The translations under genes and the position numbers were made by a program. Positions 1 through 8,027 of a stretch of 61,781 nucleotides of DNA are shown here, in pieces (within the stretch, counting starts at the first letter, position 1; every line of letters starts with the position of its first letter). Location: the NCBI GenBank assembly GCA_017745175.1, contig JAGHZY010000026.1:1-61781 (forward strand), written 5' to 3'. The notes below the pieces were generated by a model. That model made no database searches and was not told the DNA's origin. It worked only from the letters and a program-made list of their open reading frames with translations. Origin of the DNA: Sphingopyxis sp. Lineage in GTDB: Bacteria; Pseudomonadota; Alphaproteobacteria; Sphingomonadales; Sphingomonadaceae.

Positions 1-5
1 CTGCG

Positions 6-35
6 ATGGATCCCGGATCAAGTCCGGGATGACGA
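6..35. repeat. REP-like palindromic element, copy 1
   Basis: A short palindromic element. ATCCCGGA (10-17) and TCCGGGAT (23-30) form an 8-bp stem around TCAAG. The same roughly 30-bp unit occurs twice more in this window, at 10520-10549 and 10566-10596. Its position just outside genes fits a dispersed intergenic REP-type repeat of the kind common in sphingomonad genomes. No function can be read from the sequence. Confidence 0.7.
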
Positions 36-131
36 ATGTCCGGAATCCACCCCAATCCCGTCATCTCCGCACCGCCCCCAAAGGAAAGGGCCTGACGCGG
101 CAGTGCCCGGCCGCGGCAGGCCCTCCCCATG

Positions 132-153
132 CCCTCCCCGACGGTGGGGAGGG
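132..153. terminator. GC-rich hairpin, possible weak terminator of the first receptor gene
   Basis: CCCTCCCC (132-139) pairs with GGGGAGGG (146-153) around a 6-nt loop, just after the stop of the leftward receptor gene. No T-run follows on the minus strand, so it is not a canonical intrinsic terminator. It may only protect the 3' end. Confidence 0.3.
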
Positions 154-164
154 GGAGAGACCGG

Positions 165-2891
165 TCAGAACTGGCCGCGCAGCGTCACGCCATAGGTGCG
201 CGGCTCGCCGGGGAAGCCGACGAACAATTTGTTCGCGGTGCCCGGGTGGCCGCTCGCCGCCGGCGCGGCGACCGCGCGGAACGAACCCGAACCCTGCAGC
301 GGCATGTCGGCGGCGATCTGGTAATATTTGCGGTTGAACAGATTCTGCCCCCACAGTTCGATCCCCCAGCGGCGATCGCGCCCGTAAAGGCCGAGCCGGC
401 CGTTGAACACCGCGAAACCGTCCTGAACCTTCTCGATGTCGAGGTTCGACCCCGTGTTGGTGTCGCTCTGCACGCGCGTGTCGAGATAGACGAGCGCGCT
501 CATCCCCGATGATCCGATCGGCGGCGTCCAGCTGATCCCCGCGGTCGCAACATATTTCGCGGCGTTCGACACGCCGCGCCCGGGCAGCTGGAACAGCACG
601 GGCGACAGCGGCCGGCCCCCGGTGCCGACGAGATTGCGGCGATAGAGGGTGTCGACATAGGTCAGCCCCATGTTGACCGACAGATAGTGCGCGGGGCGCA
701 GGAAGGTCTCGATCTCGAACCCCTTGGCGATAACTCCCGGCTTCAGCCGGTCCGACGCGCAGGCACCGGTGGCGGCGAACGCATCGATGTCGGCGCCGCC
801 GAGGTCGTCCTTGCACGCCTGGATATTGGTGACCTCGAAATTGATGCCGTTGAAGGTGTTGAGCTGGTAATTGCTGTATTCCTGCCGGAAAGCGGCGATG
901 TTGACGTCGATCCCCGGCCCGTCCCATTTGACCCCGAGTTCGTAGGCGTCGACCTTTTCGCTCGCGAACTGCAGGTCGCTCGCCTCGGGCCGTCCGTTGC
1001 CCGGCGTGTTCGCGGGCCGCGCGAGCGCCGCGGTGCAGGCGGCATTCTGCGCCGCCGACCCCGCCGTCGTGCTGCACGGCCGGTCGAGCGCCGAATAGTC
1101 GAGGTTGAAGCCGCCCGCCTTGTAGCCCTTCGACGCCGATCCATAGACCAGCCATTCGGGTGCGGGTTTCCAGCTGAGCACCGCGGTGCCCGTCCACTGC
1201 CCTTCGCTGAACTTCGTCCCCGGCGCGCCCGCAACGATGTCGGGCGCGGTGCCGTTGATCACGCAGGCGAGGCTCGCGAGCGCCTGCAGCGACGAATTGA
1301 CGATCGCGGGGCAGAGCGTGTTGGTGAAATTGGCGTCGCCGCGCAGCGTCTTCTTCTCGTGCGTATAGCGCGCGCCGACGGTCAGCGTCAGCACATCCTC
1401 GACGATGTCGAAGCTGTTGTGCGTGAACAGCGCATAGTTGGTGCTGCGCTGGTGGAAGGTCGAGCCGTTGTTGCCGGTGCCGTTCAGCCGCGCCGCGCCG
1501 AGCAGCGCGGCGATACCCTGAAAGCCGGGGAAATTCGCCGCAGGCAGATTCGAACAGGTCGCCGATGCGGGGTTGAGTAGCGCGGGTGCGAGCGTCGCCG
1601 CGGCGAGGCAGTTCGCATAGCGTTCGTAATTGTTGCCATAAACGATGTCGTCGTCGACATCGAGTTTCTCGTTGGCGTAATAACCGCCGACGAGCCAGTC
1701 GAGGCGGCCATCGAACGCCTCGCCCTGAAGCCGCAGTTCCTGCGTGAACAGGCGGAACCGGCGATCGAGGTCGGTGCGGCGCAATATGTCGAGCGCGTTG
1801 AAGTCGGCGTCCTGTCCCTGCGCATTCTTGTAGTCGCGATAGGCGGTGATCGAGGTCAGCGTCGCGCCGCCGAAATCCCAGTTGAGTTCGCCCGACACGC
1901 CCCAGTCTTTGGTGTCCGACCGGTAGTCGACGCCGGGAGTCGTCGCCTGCCGGCGCACGAAGCTGCTGCCAGTCGGCGGCACCTGATGGTTGGCGCCGAG
2001 CAGTTGCAGCAACGGCAGCAGGCTGTTCGGCGACGCGACCGGGAAACCGCCGGCGCCGCGCGTCAGGTTGCGCACGGGGTTCAGCAGCACCCCGCCGCAG
2101 CAATTCTCCTCGCGCTTCGAATAGTCGGCGATCAGCCGCAGCGTCACATTCTCGGCGGGTTCGAGCAGCAACTGGCCCTTGACCAGCCAGCGGTCGCGAT
2201 CGTTGATGTCGGGCTCGCCCGGCGTCACATTCTCGATGAAACCGTCGCGCTTCTGCCACACGCCGTCGAGGCGCACCGCCGCCTTGTCGCCGATCGGCGC
2301 GTTGATCATGCCGTCGACGCGCCAATAATCATAATTGCCGTAGGATATCGATCCCTTGCCCGCAAAGGCGCCGAGCTGGGGCCCCCTGGTGACGATATTG
2401 ATCAGGCCCGCGGTCGAATTGCGGCCGAACAGCGTCCCCTGCGGGCCGCGCAGCACCTCGACGCGCTCGATATCGCCGAGTTCGGACAGGCCGACCCCCG
2501 TGCGGCTGCGATAGACGCCGTCGATGAACAGCCCGACCGACGATTCGAGGCCGGGATTCTCGCCGACCGTGCCGATGCCGCGGATACGCGCGGTGAAATT
2601 GACCTCGCTTGTCGCGCCCGAGACGAGCAGCGACGGCGCGACCTGCCCCAGCGCGCGCACGTCGGTCGCGCCGCTTTTTTCGAGCGTGTCGCCGGTGACC
2701 GCCGACACTGCGATCGGAACGTCGGACAGCGCCTCGCTGCGCCGCGTCGCGGTGACGATGATCGTGCTGTCCTCGGTGTCGGCTCCGGCCGCCGCCTGCG
2801 CCATGGCGGGGTCGGCGAGCAGGCCGGACGAAAGCGACAGCGCGGCGGCACCGGTCCGCAGCAGGCACGCGGCACGACGATGATATTTCAT
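165..2891 (-). CDS. TonB-dependent outer-membrane receptor (tandem paralogue 1)
   Basis: A 908-residue outer-membrane receptor that should import a large or scarce substrate using TonB/ExbBD energy. The start chosen (ATG at 2891) is preceded by GAGAGGAGG at good spacing; longer readings lack a leader and a ribosome site. Residues 1-32 look like a signal peptide ending AMAQ. A TonB-box-like STIIVTATR follows near 42-50. The plug carries RIRGIG, FIDGVYRSR and VEVLRGPQGTLFGRNSTAG. The rest fits a 22-strand barrel ending in aromatic GQF, the usual Bam signal. The sequence resembles the next gene along its whole length, including the ending EPRTYGVTLRG. The substrate is unknown. The class is often labelled siderophore receptor, but no FhuA-type marker or iron box is seen here, so iron uptake is not assumed. 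Confidence 0.9.
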   Translation of the reverse strand: MKYHRRAACLLRTGAAALSLSSGLLADPAMAQAAAGADTEDSTIIVTATRRSEALSDVPIAVSAVTGDTLEKSGATDVRALGQVAPSLLVSGATSEVNFTARIRGIGTVGENPGLESSVGLFIDGVYRSRTGVGLSELGDIERVEVLRGPQGTLFGRNSTAGLINIVTRGPQLGAFAGKGSISYGNYDYWRVDGMINAPIGDKAAVRLDGVWQKRDGFIENVTPGEPDINDRDRWLVKGQLLLEPAENVTLRLIADYSKREENCCGGVLLNPVRNLTRGAGGFPVASPNSLLPLLQLLGANHQVPPTGSSFVRRQATTPGVDYRSDTKDWGVSGELNWDFGGATLTSITAYRDYKNAQGQDADFNALDILRRTDLDRRFRLFTQELRLQGEAFDGRLDWLVGGYYANEKLDVDDDIVYGNNYERYANCLAAATLAPALLNPASATCSNLPAANFPGFQGIAALLGAARLNGTGNNGSTFHQRSTNYALFTHNSFDIVEDVLTLTVGARYTHEKKTLRGDANFTNTLCPAIVNSSLQALASLACVINGTAPDIVAGAPGTKFSEGQWTGTAVLSWKPAPEWLVYGSASKGYKAGGFNLDYSALDRPCSTTAGSAAQNAACTAALARPANTPGNGRPEASDLQFASEKVDAYELGVKWDGPGIDVNIAAFRQEYSNYQLNTFNGINFEVTNIQACKDDLGGADIDAFAATGACASDRLKPGVIAKGFEIETFLRPAHYLSVNMGLTYVDTLYRRNLVGTGGRPLSPVLFQLPGRGVSNAAKYVATAGISWTPPIGSSGMSALVYLDTRVQSDTNTGSNLDIEKVQDGFAVFNGRLGLYGRDRRWGIELWGQNLFNRKYYQIAADMPLQGSGSFRAVAAPAASGHPGTANKLFVGFPGEPRTYGVTLRGQF

Positions 2892-3069
2892 GGAACTGGC
2901 CCTCCTCTCACAATGGTCTGTCAGCGGGGAGGACGTTTTTTCTTGTTGCGCATGCGTATCACGACCGGGCGGCATCCGGCTAGCGCGGCGGGCGTGCCGT
3001 AACGTCATTGCGCGGACAGCGCGGCTTTTGTGCCACAGCTGTCAGAAGTGACGGGTTGACTGTGCGGCC

Positions 3070-3104
3070 AAAGAAAAAGGGGCGGGGCATGACAGCCCCG
3101 CCCC
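3070..3104 (-). terminator. Strong Rho-independent terminator after the second receptor gene
   Basis: Read on the minus strand, a perfect 10-bp stem (GGGGCGGGGC with GCCCCGCCCC, 3079-3088 and 3095-3104) with a 6-nt loop is followed by TTTTTCTTT. It starts 26 nt after the stop codon at 3130. It should separate transcription of the two tandem receptor genes. Confidence 0.9.
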
Positions 3105-3129
3105 CGATGATTTCACGCGGTTGTGCCGA

Positions 3130-5934
3130 TCAGAACTTGCCGCGCAGCGTTACGCCATAGGTCCGCGGTTCGGCAAGGAACTGCGAGAAGATCTGGCGTC
3201 CGCCCGGATATTGCGGGTCGGCGAAGGCGGTGGTCGCCGACGTGCCGCCCTCCTGGAAGGGCGAGTTGAACGCGACCTGGGCATATTGCTTGTTGAAGAT
3301 ATTCTGGCCCCAGAATTCGATGCCCCATTTCTCGTCGGGGCCGCGAATGCCGATACGCGCGTTGAAGATCGCATAACCATTCTGTTCCTTCTGCGGGAAC
3401 AGGTCCGACCCGGTATTGTAATCGCTGGTCATGCGGCCGTCGAGATAGACGAGACCGCTCAGCCCGCTGCTGCCGATATCGGGCGTCCACGCGACGCTGC
3501 CGGTCGCGACCAGCTCGGGCGCGTTCGACATATTCTGGCCGGGCAACAGGCGCAGCGCCTGATCGAGCGGCGCGCCCGAATTGTTGCCGACCAGATTGCC
3601 GCGATATCTGGTCTTCGCATAGGTCAGCCCCGCGGTCATGCGGAAGCTGCGCGCGGGGACGAGCGAGGCTTCGAGTTCGAAGCCCTCCGACCGGACGCCG
3701 TGGCTGACGTCGCCCGACGGGCAAGCGCCCGTGGTCGCGGCGGCGGCATTATAATTGGGCGCGCCGAGGAATTTGCTCTGGTCGCGGTCGCCCCCATTCA
3801 GGTCGCTGTCACAGCCGTTGATGTTCTGGACGAGGAAGACCGTGCCGTTGAACGTGTTGAGCTGGAAGCTCGAGAAATCCGACCGGAAAAGCGTCACGCC
3901 GAGGCCGAACGGACCGGTCGAATATTTGGCGCCGATTTCATAGCTGTCGACCTTTTCGGGGTCGAACTGCAGGTTTTGCACCAGCCCCTGCGCGCCGCCC
4001 GGGGTCGCCGCGAAGGGCAGGATCGGCGATTTCAGCGCCGAACGGTCGAGGTTGAAGCCGCCCGCCTTGTAGCCGCGCGAATAGCTCGCATAGACCATCA
4101 GGTCGTCGACCGGCTTGTACGAGAGGATCGCGGTGCCGGTCCATTCGTCCTCGCTCCGCTTGTCGTTGATCGACACATTGTTGAGCTCGGCGGTCGAATT
4201 GCCCTGGCAGCCGAGGCCGATCAGGCCGCCTGCGACGGCGCGGATCGTGGCGTTGGGGCTCTGCAGATCGTCGAGCAACCGGCCCTGGATCACCTGGCAG
4301 GCGGTGTTGTCGTTGGTGAAGGTCGCCGAGAACTTCTTCTTGTCGTTGGTGTAACGGACGCCGAAGGTGAAATCGAGCTTGTCGGTGATGTGGAAGATAT
4401 TGTGCGTGAACAGCGCCCAATTCTCGCCGTTCTGGCGATAGACGTCGTTGATGCTGCCCTTGTCGCTGATTCCGTCGAGCGCCGCGAGGCTCGCGACGAT
4501 GTCGGGGCCGGCGGCGCCGAAGGCGCCAAGCAGCGTCGCCGGGCCGACGCCCGGGATGATGCACGACGGGTTGGTCGGCGAATAGAGGCCCGAGAGCGCG
4601 GTCCCCGTGATCAGGCGGCACGCCGCGAACCGGCCATATTGTTTGCCGAAGCGCAGATTATCGCGCACGCGCAGCTTTTCATTGGCGTAGAAGCCGCCGA
4701 CGAGCCAGTCGAGCTTGCCGTCGAAGGCCTCGCCCTGCAGGCGCAGTTCCTGCGTGAAGGTGTGGAACTGGCGATAGGCGTCCTTGTCGGGCGCGCGATA
4801 GAGGATGTCGACCGTACCGTAATCGACGTCGCCTGCCTGGCTCGACCGGTATTCGCGGTAGGCGGTGATCGAGGTCAGCGTCGCGCCGCCGAAATCATAG
4901 TCGATCTGGCCCGAGAAGCCGTAATCCTTGGTCTTGCCCGCGAAGCTGCGGCCCGGCGTGACCGAGATGTCACGGCTGTACCCCTGGTTGAACGCGCCCA
5001 GCGACTGGCCGAGGTCACGCAGCACGTTGATGATGTTGTTCGACGTCGGGGTCGCCCCCGCGCCGACCGCGGTCGGGGTGTTGAGGTTGCCGATATAGGG
5101 ATTGACGCTCGGGCCGACATAGGTCGCGGCGCAGCATTCCTCGTTGCGATAGGTATAGTCGGCGATCAGCCGGACCGACAGCGCGTCGGTCGGTTCGAAC
5201 AGCAACTGGCCGCGCAGGAAATAGCGGTCGCGGTTGTTGACGTCGCGGTCGTTCGCGGTGTCGTTGTAGAAACCGTCGCGCTTGACCCATACGCCGTCGA
5301 GGCGCGCGGCGAGCGTGTCGGTGATCGGGCCGGTGACGCTGCCGCCGAGGCGCCAATAGTCGTAATTGCCATAGGTGATCTCGCCCGTGGCGCCGAAGTT
5401 GAAATCGGGCTTTTTCGAATAGATGCTGATCAGGCCCGCCGACGAGTTGCGCCCGCCAAGCGTGCCCTGCGGTCCGCGCTGGACCTCGATGCGGTCGATT
5501 TCGCCGAGTTCGTTGAGGCCGATGCCCGAACGCGAGCGATAGACGCCGTCGATGAAGACGGGAACCGAGCTTTCGAGGCCGGGGTTGTCGCCGACCGTAC
5601 CGATGCCGCGGATACGCGCCGAGCCATTGGCTTCCGAGCCGGTGGACGAGACGAGCAGCGAGGGCGCCAGCTGGTTGAGCTGGCGGATATCGTTCGCGCC
5701 GCTGTTCTGCAGTGTTTCGGCGCTGACCGCCGAGATCGCGACCGGAACGTCCGAAAGCAGCTGGGCGCGGCCCTGCGCGGTGACGACAATGGGGGCGTTG
5801 TCGCTGTCGTCGGTCGCGGTGTCGGCCGGCGTGTCCTGTGCGAAGGCGGGCATCGCGACGCTCGCGATCGCGAGCGAGACGCCGAGCGCGCTCGTGCGCA
5901 TGAAGCGGGCCGCAAGAAGGGAAGATGATTTCAT
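3130..5934 (-). CDS. TonB-dependent outer-membrane receptor (tandem paralogue 2)
   Basis: A 934-residue TonB-dependent receptor. The start at 5934 is preferred over an in-frame ATG seven codons upstream because GAGAGGAG lies about 9 nt before it, as in the neighbouring paralogue. The signal peptide spans about residues 1-33 (ends AFAQ). A TonB-box-like APIVVTAQG lies near 46-54. The plug shows RIRGIGTVGDNPG, FIDGVYRSR and VEVQRGPQGTLGGRNSSAG. The C-terminus is aromatic (GKF). It is a close relative of the gene downstream and probably arose with it by tandem duplication; a terminator lies between them, so each likely has its own promoter. The substrate cannot be inferred. No inner-membrane transporter or degradative enzyme adjoins the pair. 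Confidence 0.9.
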   Translation of the reverse strand: MKSSSLLAARFMRTSALGVSLAIASVAMPAFAQDTPADTATDDSDNAPIVVTAQGRAQLLSDVPVAISAVSAETLQNSGANDIRQLNQLAPSLLVSSTGSEANGSARIRGIGTVGDNPGLESSVPVFIDGVYRSRSGIGLNELGEIDRIEVQRGPQGTLGGRNSSAGLISIYSKKPDFNFGATGEITYGNYDYWRLGGSVTGPITDTLAARLDGVWVKRDGFYNDTANDRDVNNRDRYFLRGQLLFEPTDALSVRLIADYTYRNEECCAATYVGPSVNPYIGNLNTPTAVGAGATPTSNNIINVLRDLGQSLGAFNQGYSRDISVTPGRSFAGKTKDYGFSGQIDYDFGGATLTSITAYREYRSSQAGDVDYGTVDILYRAPDKDAYRQFHTFTQELRLQGEAFDGKLDWLVGGFYANEKLRVRDNLRFGKQYGRFAACRLITGTALSGLYSPTNPSCIIPGVGPATLLGAFGAAGPDIVASLAALDGISDKGSINDVYRQNGENWALFTHNIFHITDKLDFTFGVRYTNDKKKFSATFTNDNTACQVIQGRLLDDLQSPNATIRAVAGGLIGLGCQGNSTAELNNVSINDKRSEDEWTGTAILSYKPVDDLMVYASYSRGYKAGGFNLDRSALKSPILPFAATPGGAQGLVQNLQFDPEKVDSYEIGAKYSTGPFGLGVTLFRSDFSSFQLNTFNGTVFLVQNINGCDSDLNGGDRDQSKFLGAPNYNAAAATTGACPSGDVSHGVRSEGFELEASLVPARSFRMTAGLTYAKTRYRGNLVGNNSGAPLDQALRLLPGQNMSNAPELVATGSVAWTPDIGSSGLSGLVYLDGRMTSDYNTGSDLFPQKEQNGYAIFNARIGIRGPDEKWGIEFWGQNIFNKQYAQVAFNSPFQEGGTSATTAFADPQYPGGRQIFSQFLAEPRTYGVTLRGKF

Positions 5935-6084
5935 ATCGGGCACTCCTCTCAACATTTATTTATTTTTGTTGCTTGGGGAGCATAACTCAATTGCGCGCGC
6001 GATCCAGCGGGAGGCCCGTATTTGCGTCGTTTTTGGCGGGGTGATGCTTTTCGGCCACAGGCGGAAAGCCTCCGCATGCGGCGT

Positions 6085-6807
6085 TCAGGCGCCCGGCGTG
6101 ACGGCGATATCGCTTGCCGTAACGTCATCGGCGATACGGCCGGCGCAGGGGAAGCGGAGGAGGCGACCGCGCGCGACGAGCATCGCCTGATAGGCGCCGG
6201 CGAAATTTTGGGCGATGGCGGGGTCGCCGACCGCCAGTCCGCCGGTGAGCGCACCGAAAGCAGGCAGGATCAGCCGTCGCTCGTCGCCCGCGAAACAGGC
6301 GCGCGACACATGGCGGCCGCGAACATGCATGCGCAGCTTGGGATGGAAATGACCCGAGATCTCGGCGCGCGTCTCGCTGGCAAGGCTCTGGTGACGAAAG
6401 ACGATATCGTCGACGACCAGCTCGTCGGCGACCTCGCCACCCCATGCGCCGCCCGAGAGTCCGTCGTGATTGCCAGCTATCCATATGAGTCGCGCCGACG
6501 CGGCCTGGCCGGCGAGCCGCGCGGCGACCTCGGGAACGATGCGGCCGGCCGCCTCGCGGTCGTGAAAACTGTCGCCGAGGCACCAGATCGCCTGCGCACC
6601 GGTCTCCGCGGCGAGTGCGGCAAGCCGGTCGAGCGTGTCGTGGCTGTCATAGGGGGGCAGCGGCTGGCCGGACATCGCGTACCAGCTCGCCTTTTCGAGA
6701 TGCAGGTCGGCGACGATCAGCGCGCGGTGCCGCGGCCAGTAGAGCGCGCGATCGGCCAGCATCTCGAACTGCTGACCTGCGAAGGCAAGGGTCGGTGCGG
6801 CGGACAT
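6085..6807 (-). CDS. pdeM: Ligase-associated DNA-damage-response phosphoesterase PdeM
   Basis: A 240-residue calcineurin-like metallophosphoesterase. The metal-binding motifs are in the family order: DLH (34-36), GDSFHD (78-83), GNHD (112-115) and GHFH (152-155). The late PAFGALTGG segment is typical of PdeM. In other bacteria PdeM is encoded with an Lhr-like helicase, an ATP-dependent ligase and an exonuclease, and is thought to act on DNA in repair. Here the helicase is two genes upstream on the same strand, but no ligase or exonuclease is in the window. No clear ribosome site precedes the start, so the exact N-terminus is less certain than the family. Confidence 0.85.
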   Translation of the reverse strand: MSAAPTLAFAGQQFEMLADRALYWPRHRALIVADLHLEKASWYAMSGQPLPPYDSHDTLDRLAALAAETGAQAIWCLGDSFHDREAAGRIVPEVAARLAGQAASARLIWIAGNHDGLSGGAWGGEVADELVVDDIVFRHQSLASETRAEISGHFHPKLRMHVRGRHVSRACFAGDERRLILPAFGALTGGLAVGDPAIAQNFAGAYQAMLVARGRLLRFPCAGRIADDVTASDIAVTPGA

Positions 6808-6855
6808 CGGCGCCGTATGGCAAGGCGGCCGGCAGCGGGCAAGCGTTGCGGGGCC

Positions 6856-7890
6856 CTAGCCGCCGGCGGCGGTTCCGTTCGCGGCGAAGCGCCGGCCCGC
6901 GTCACGGCTCGCGCCGTCGGGCAGGTCGAAGACGACGCGCTTGTTCGGGAAATCGATCTCGACCCGGTCGAACAGCGACAGGCTGTCCATGCCGAGCAGC
7001 ACCGCGGGGCGGTCGTTGAGCCCGAGCGCCCGGAACGCCTGGCTGTCGGTAAAGCTCACCGACAGATTGTTGACGTCCATGCCGTTGATCACGATGCGCT
7101 TGATCGAGGTGCGCGTCGCCTGGACCGCCTCGCCGGTCACCGCGCTGAGTTCGGTCGGCGAGAAGGGCAGGCGGTTGGCGCGGGTGTCCGCGACGAGCGC
7201 CTGCAGCGCAAGATTGCCCACGCTCGTCTGCGCGCCGGTATCGACGATGACGTCGATGCGCTTGCCGTTCAGCCGCGCGTCGGACAGGATCAGGCGGCCC
7301 GCCGAATTGCGCGCGGTGACGACGATCGCATCGTCATCCCTGATCAGCGACGGCGCCCGGCGGCGCGTCTCGAGGATTTGCATGCGTTCCTTGCGGAAAT
7401 CGATCAGCACGCGCCGGTTTTCGAGCATGTCGACCCCGATCAGCCCCGCGGCACCGATGTGCCGGCCGGCGAAGGCGGGCGCCTCGACCGAGGTGAGGTG
7501 CAGGTCGGACATCTGCAGCGCCGCAACGCGATAGCTAGGGACCATCGCCGAACCGCCGATCGTCGCAAGCCGCAGCTTCGCGCCCTCGACCAGTCCCAGC
7601 CGTTCGGCGAGTTCGCGGGCGATCACCGTCCGTTCGGCGCCGGTATCGACGAGGAAGGAAAAGGGGCCCTTGCCCTCGACCATCACATTCACCGCCATGC
7701 GCCGCGTCGCGTCGAGGTCGAAGGGCTGGATGAAGGGGACGACCGTCACCGGCGGGGCGACGGTCGCACCCGGCGGCGTCGTTGCCGCGGCGGGGGCGGG
7801 GGACGAATCGGCGGGCGCCGGCGTCGCGCCGATCAGCGCGGGAGCGGCAAGCAGCGCCAAAAGGACGGACCGCTTGGTGGCATGGGTCAT
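6856..7890 (-). CDS. Retropepsin-like aspartic protease with two DTG motifs
   Basis: A 344-residue exported aspartic protease. The start at 7890 has AGAGG 9 nt upstream; the ATG three codons earlier would abut that site. A signal peptide (about 1-24) precedes a Pro/Ala/Thr-rich linker to about 50. Two retropepsin-type units follow. The first has FLVDTGAERTVI (DTG at 82-84) and GLIGVDML about 70 residues later. The second has VIVDTGAQTSV (DTG at 217-219) and VLLGMDSL. Retropepsins normally dimerise to bring two DTG loops together, so this chain could fold as a single-chain pseudo-dimer, or as two independent half-domains. It sits between pdeM and the Lhr-like helicase, on the same strand. The target is unknown. 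Confidence 0.8.
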   Translation of the reverse strand: MTHATKRSVLLALLAAPALIGATPAPADSSPAPAAATTPPGATVAPPVTVVPFIQPFDLDATRRMAVNVMVEGKGPFSFLVDTGAERTVIARELAERLGLVEGAKLRLATIGGSAMVPSYRVAALQMSDLHLTSVEAPAFAGRHIGAAGLIGVDMLENRRVLIDFRKERMQILETRRRAPSLIRDDDAIVVTARNSAGRLILSDARLNGKRIDVIVDTGAQTSVGNLALQALVADTRANRLPFSPTELSAVTGEAVQATRTSIKRIVINGMDVNNLSVSFTDSQAFRALGLNDRPAVLLGMDSLSLFDRVEIDFPNKRVVFDLPDGASRDAGRRFAANGTAAGG

Positions 7891-8027
7891 CGCTGGCATC
7901 CTCTGTATATTTTGACGCAATCTACGCCTCATCGCGCCGTGCAGCAAGCGGAACGGCGAGCTCTGCGTCCCGCCCTCGCACACCCGAACCTATACGATCC
8001 CGGGGCGGAAACCGGCAGGGCGCTGCG

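Noticed and set aside
3121..5928. A 935-codon open frame on the plus strand opposite the second receptor gene
   Set aside because: It is the antisense shadow of a high-GC gene: it lacks a ribosome site and any family motif, and the minus-strand receptor is unmistakable.
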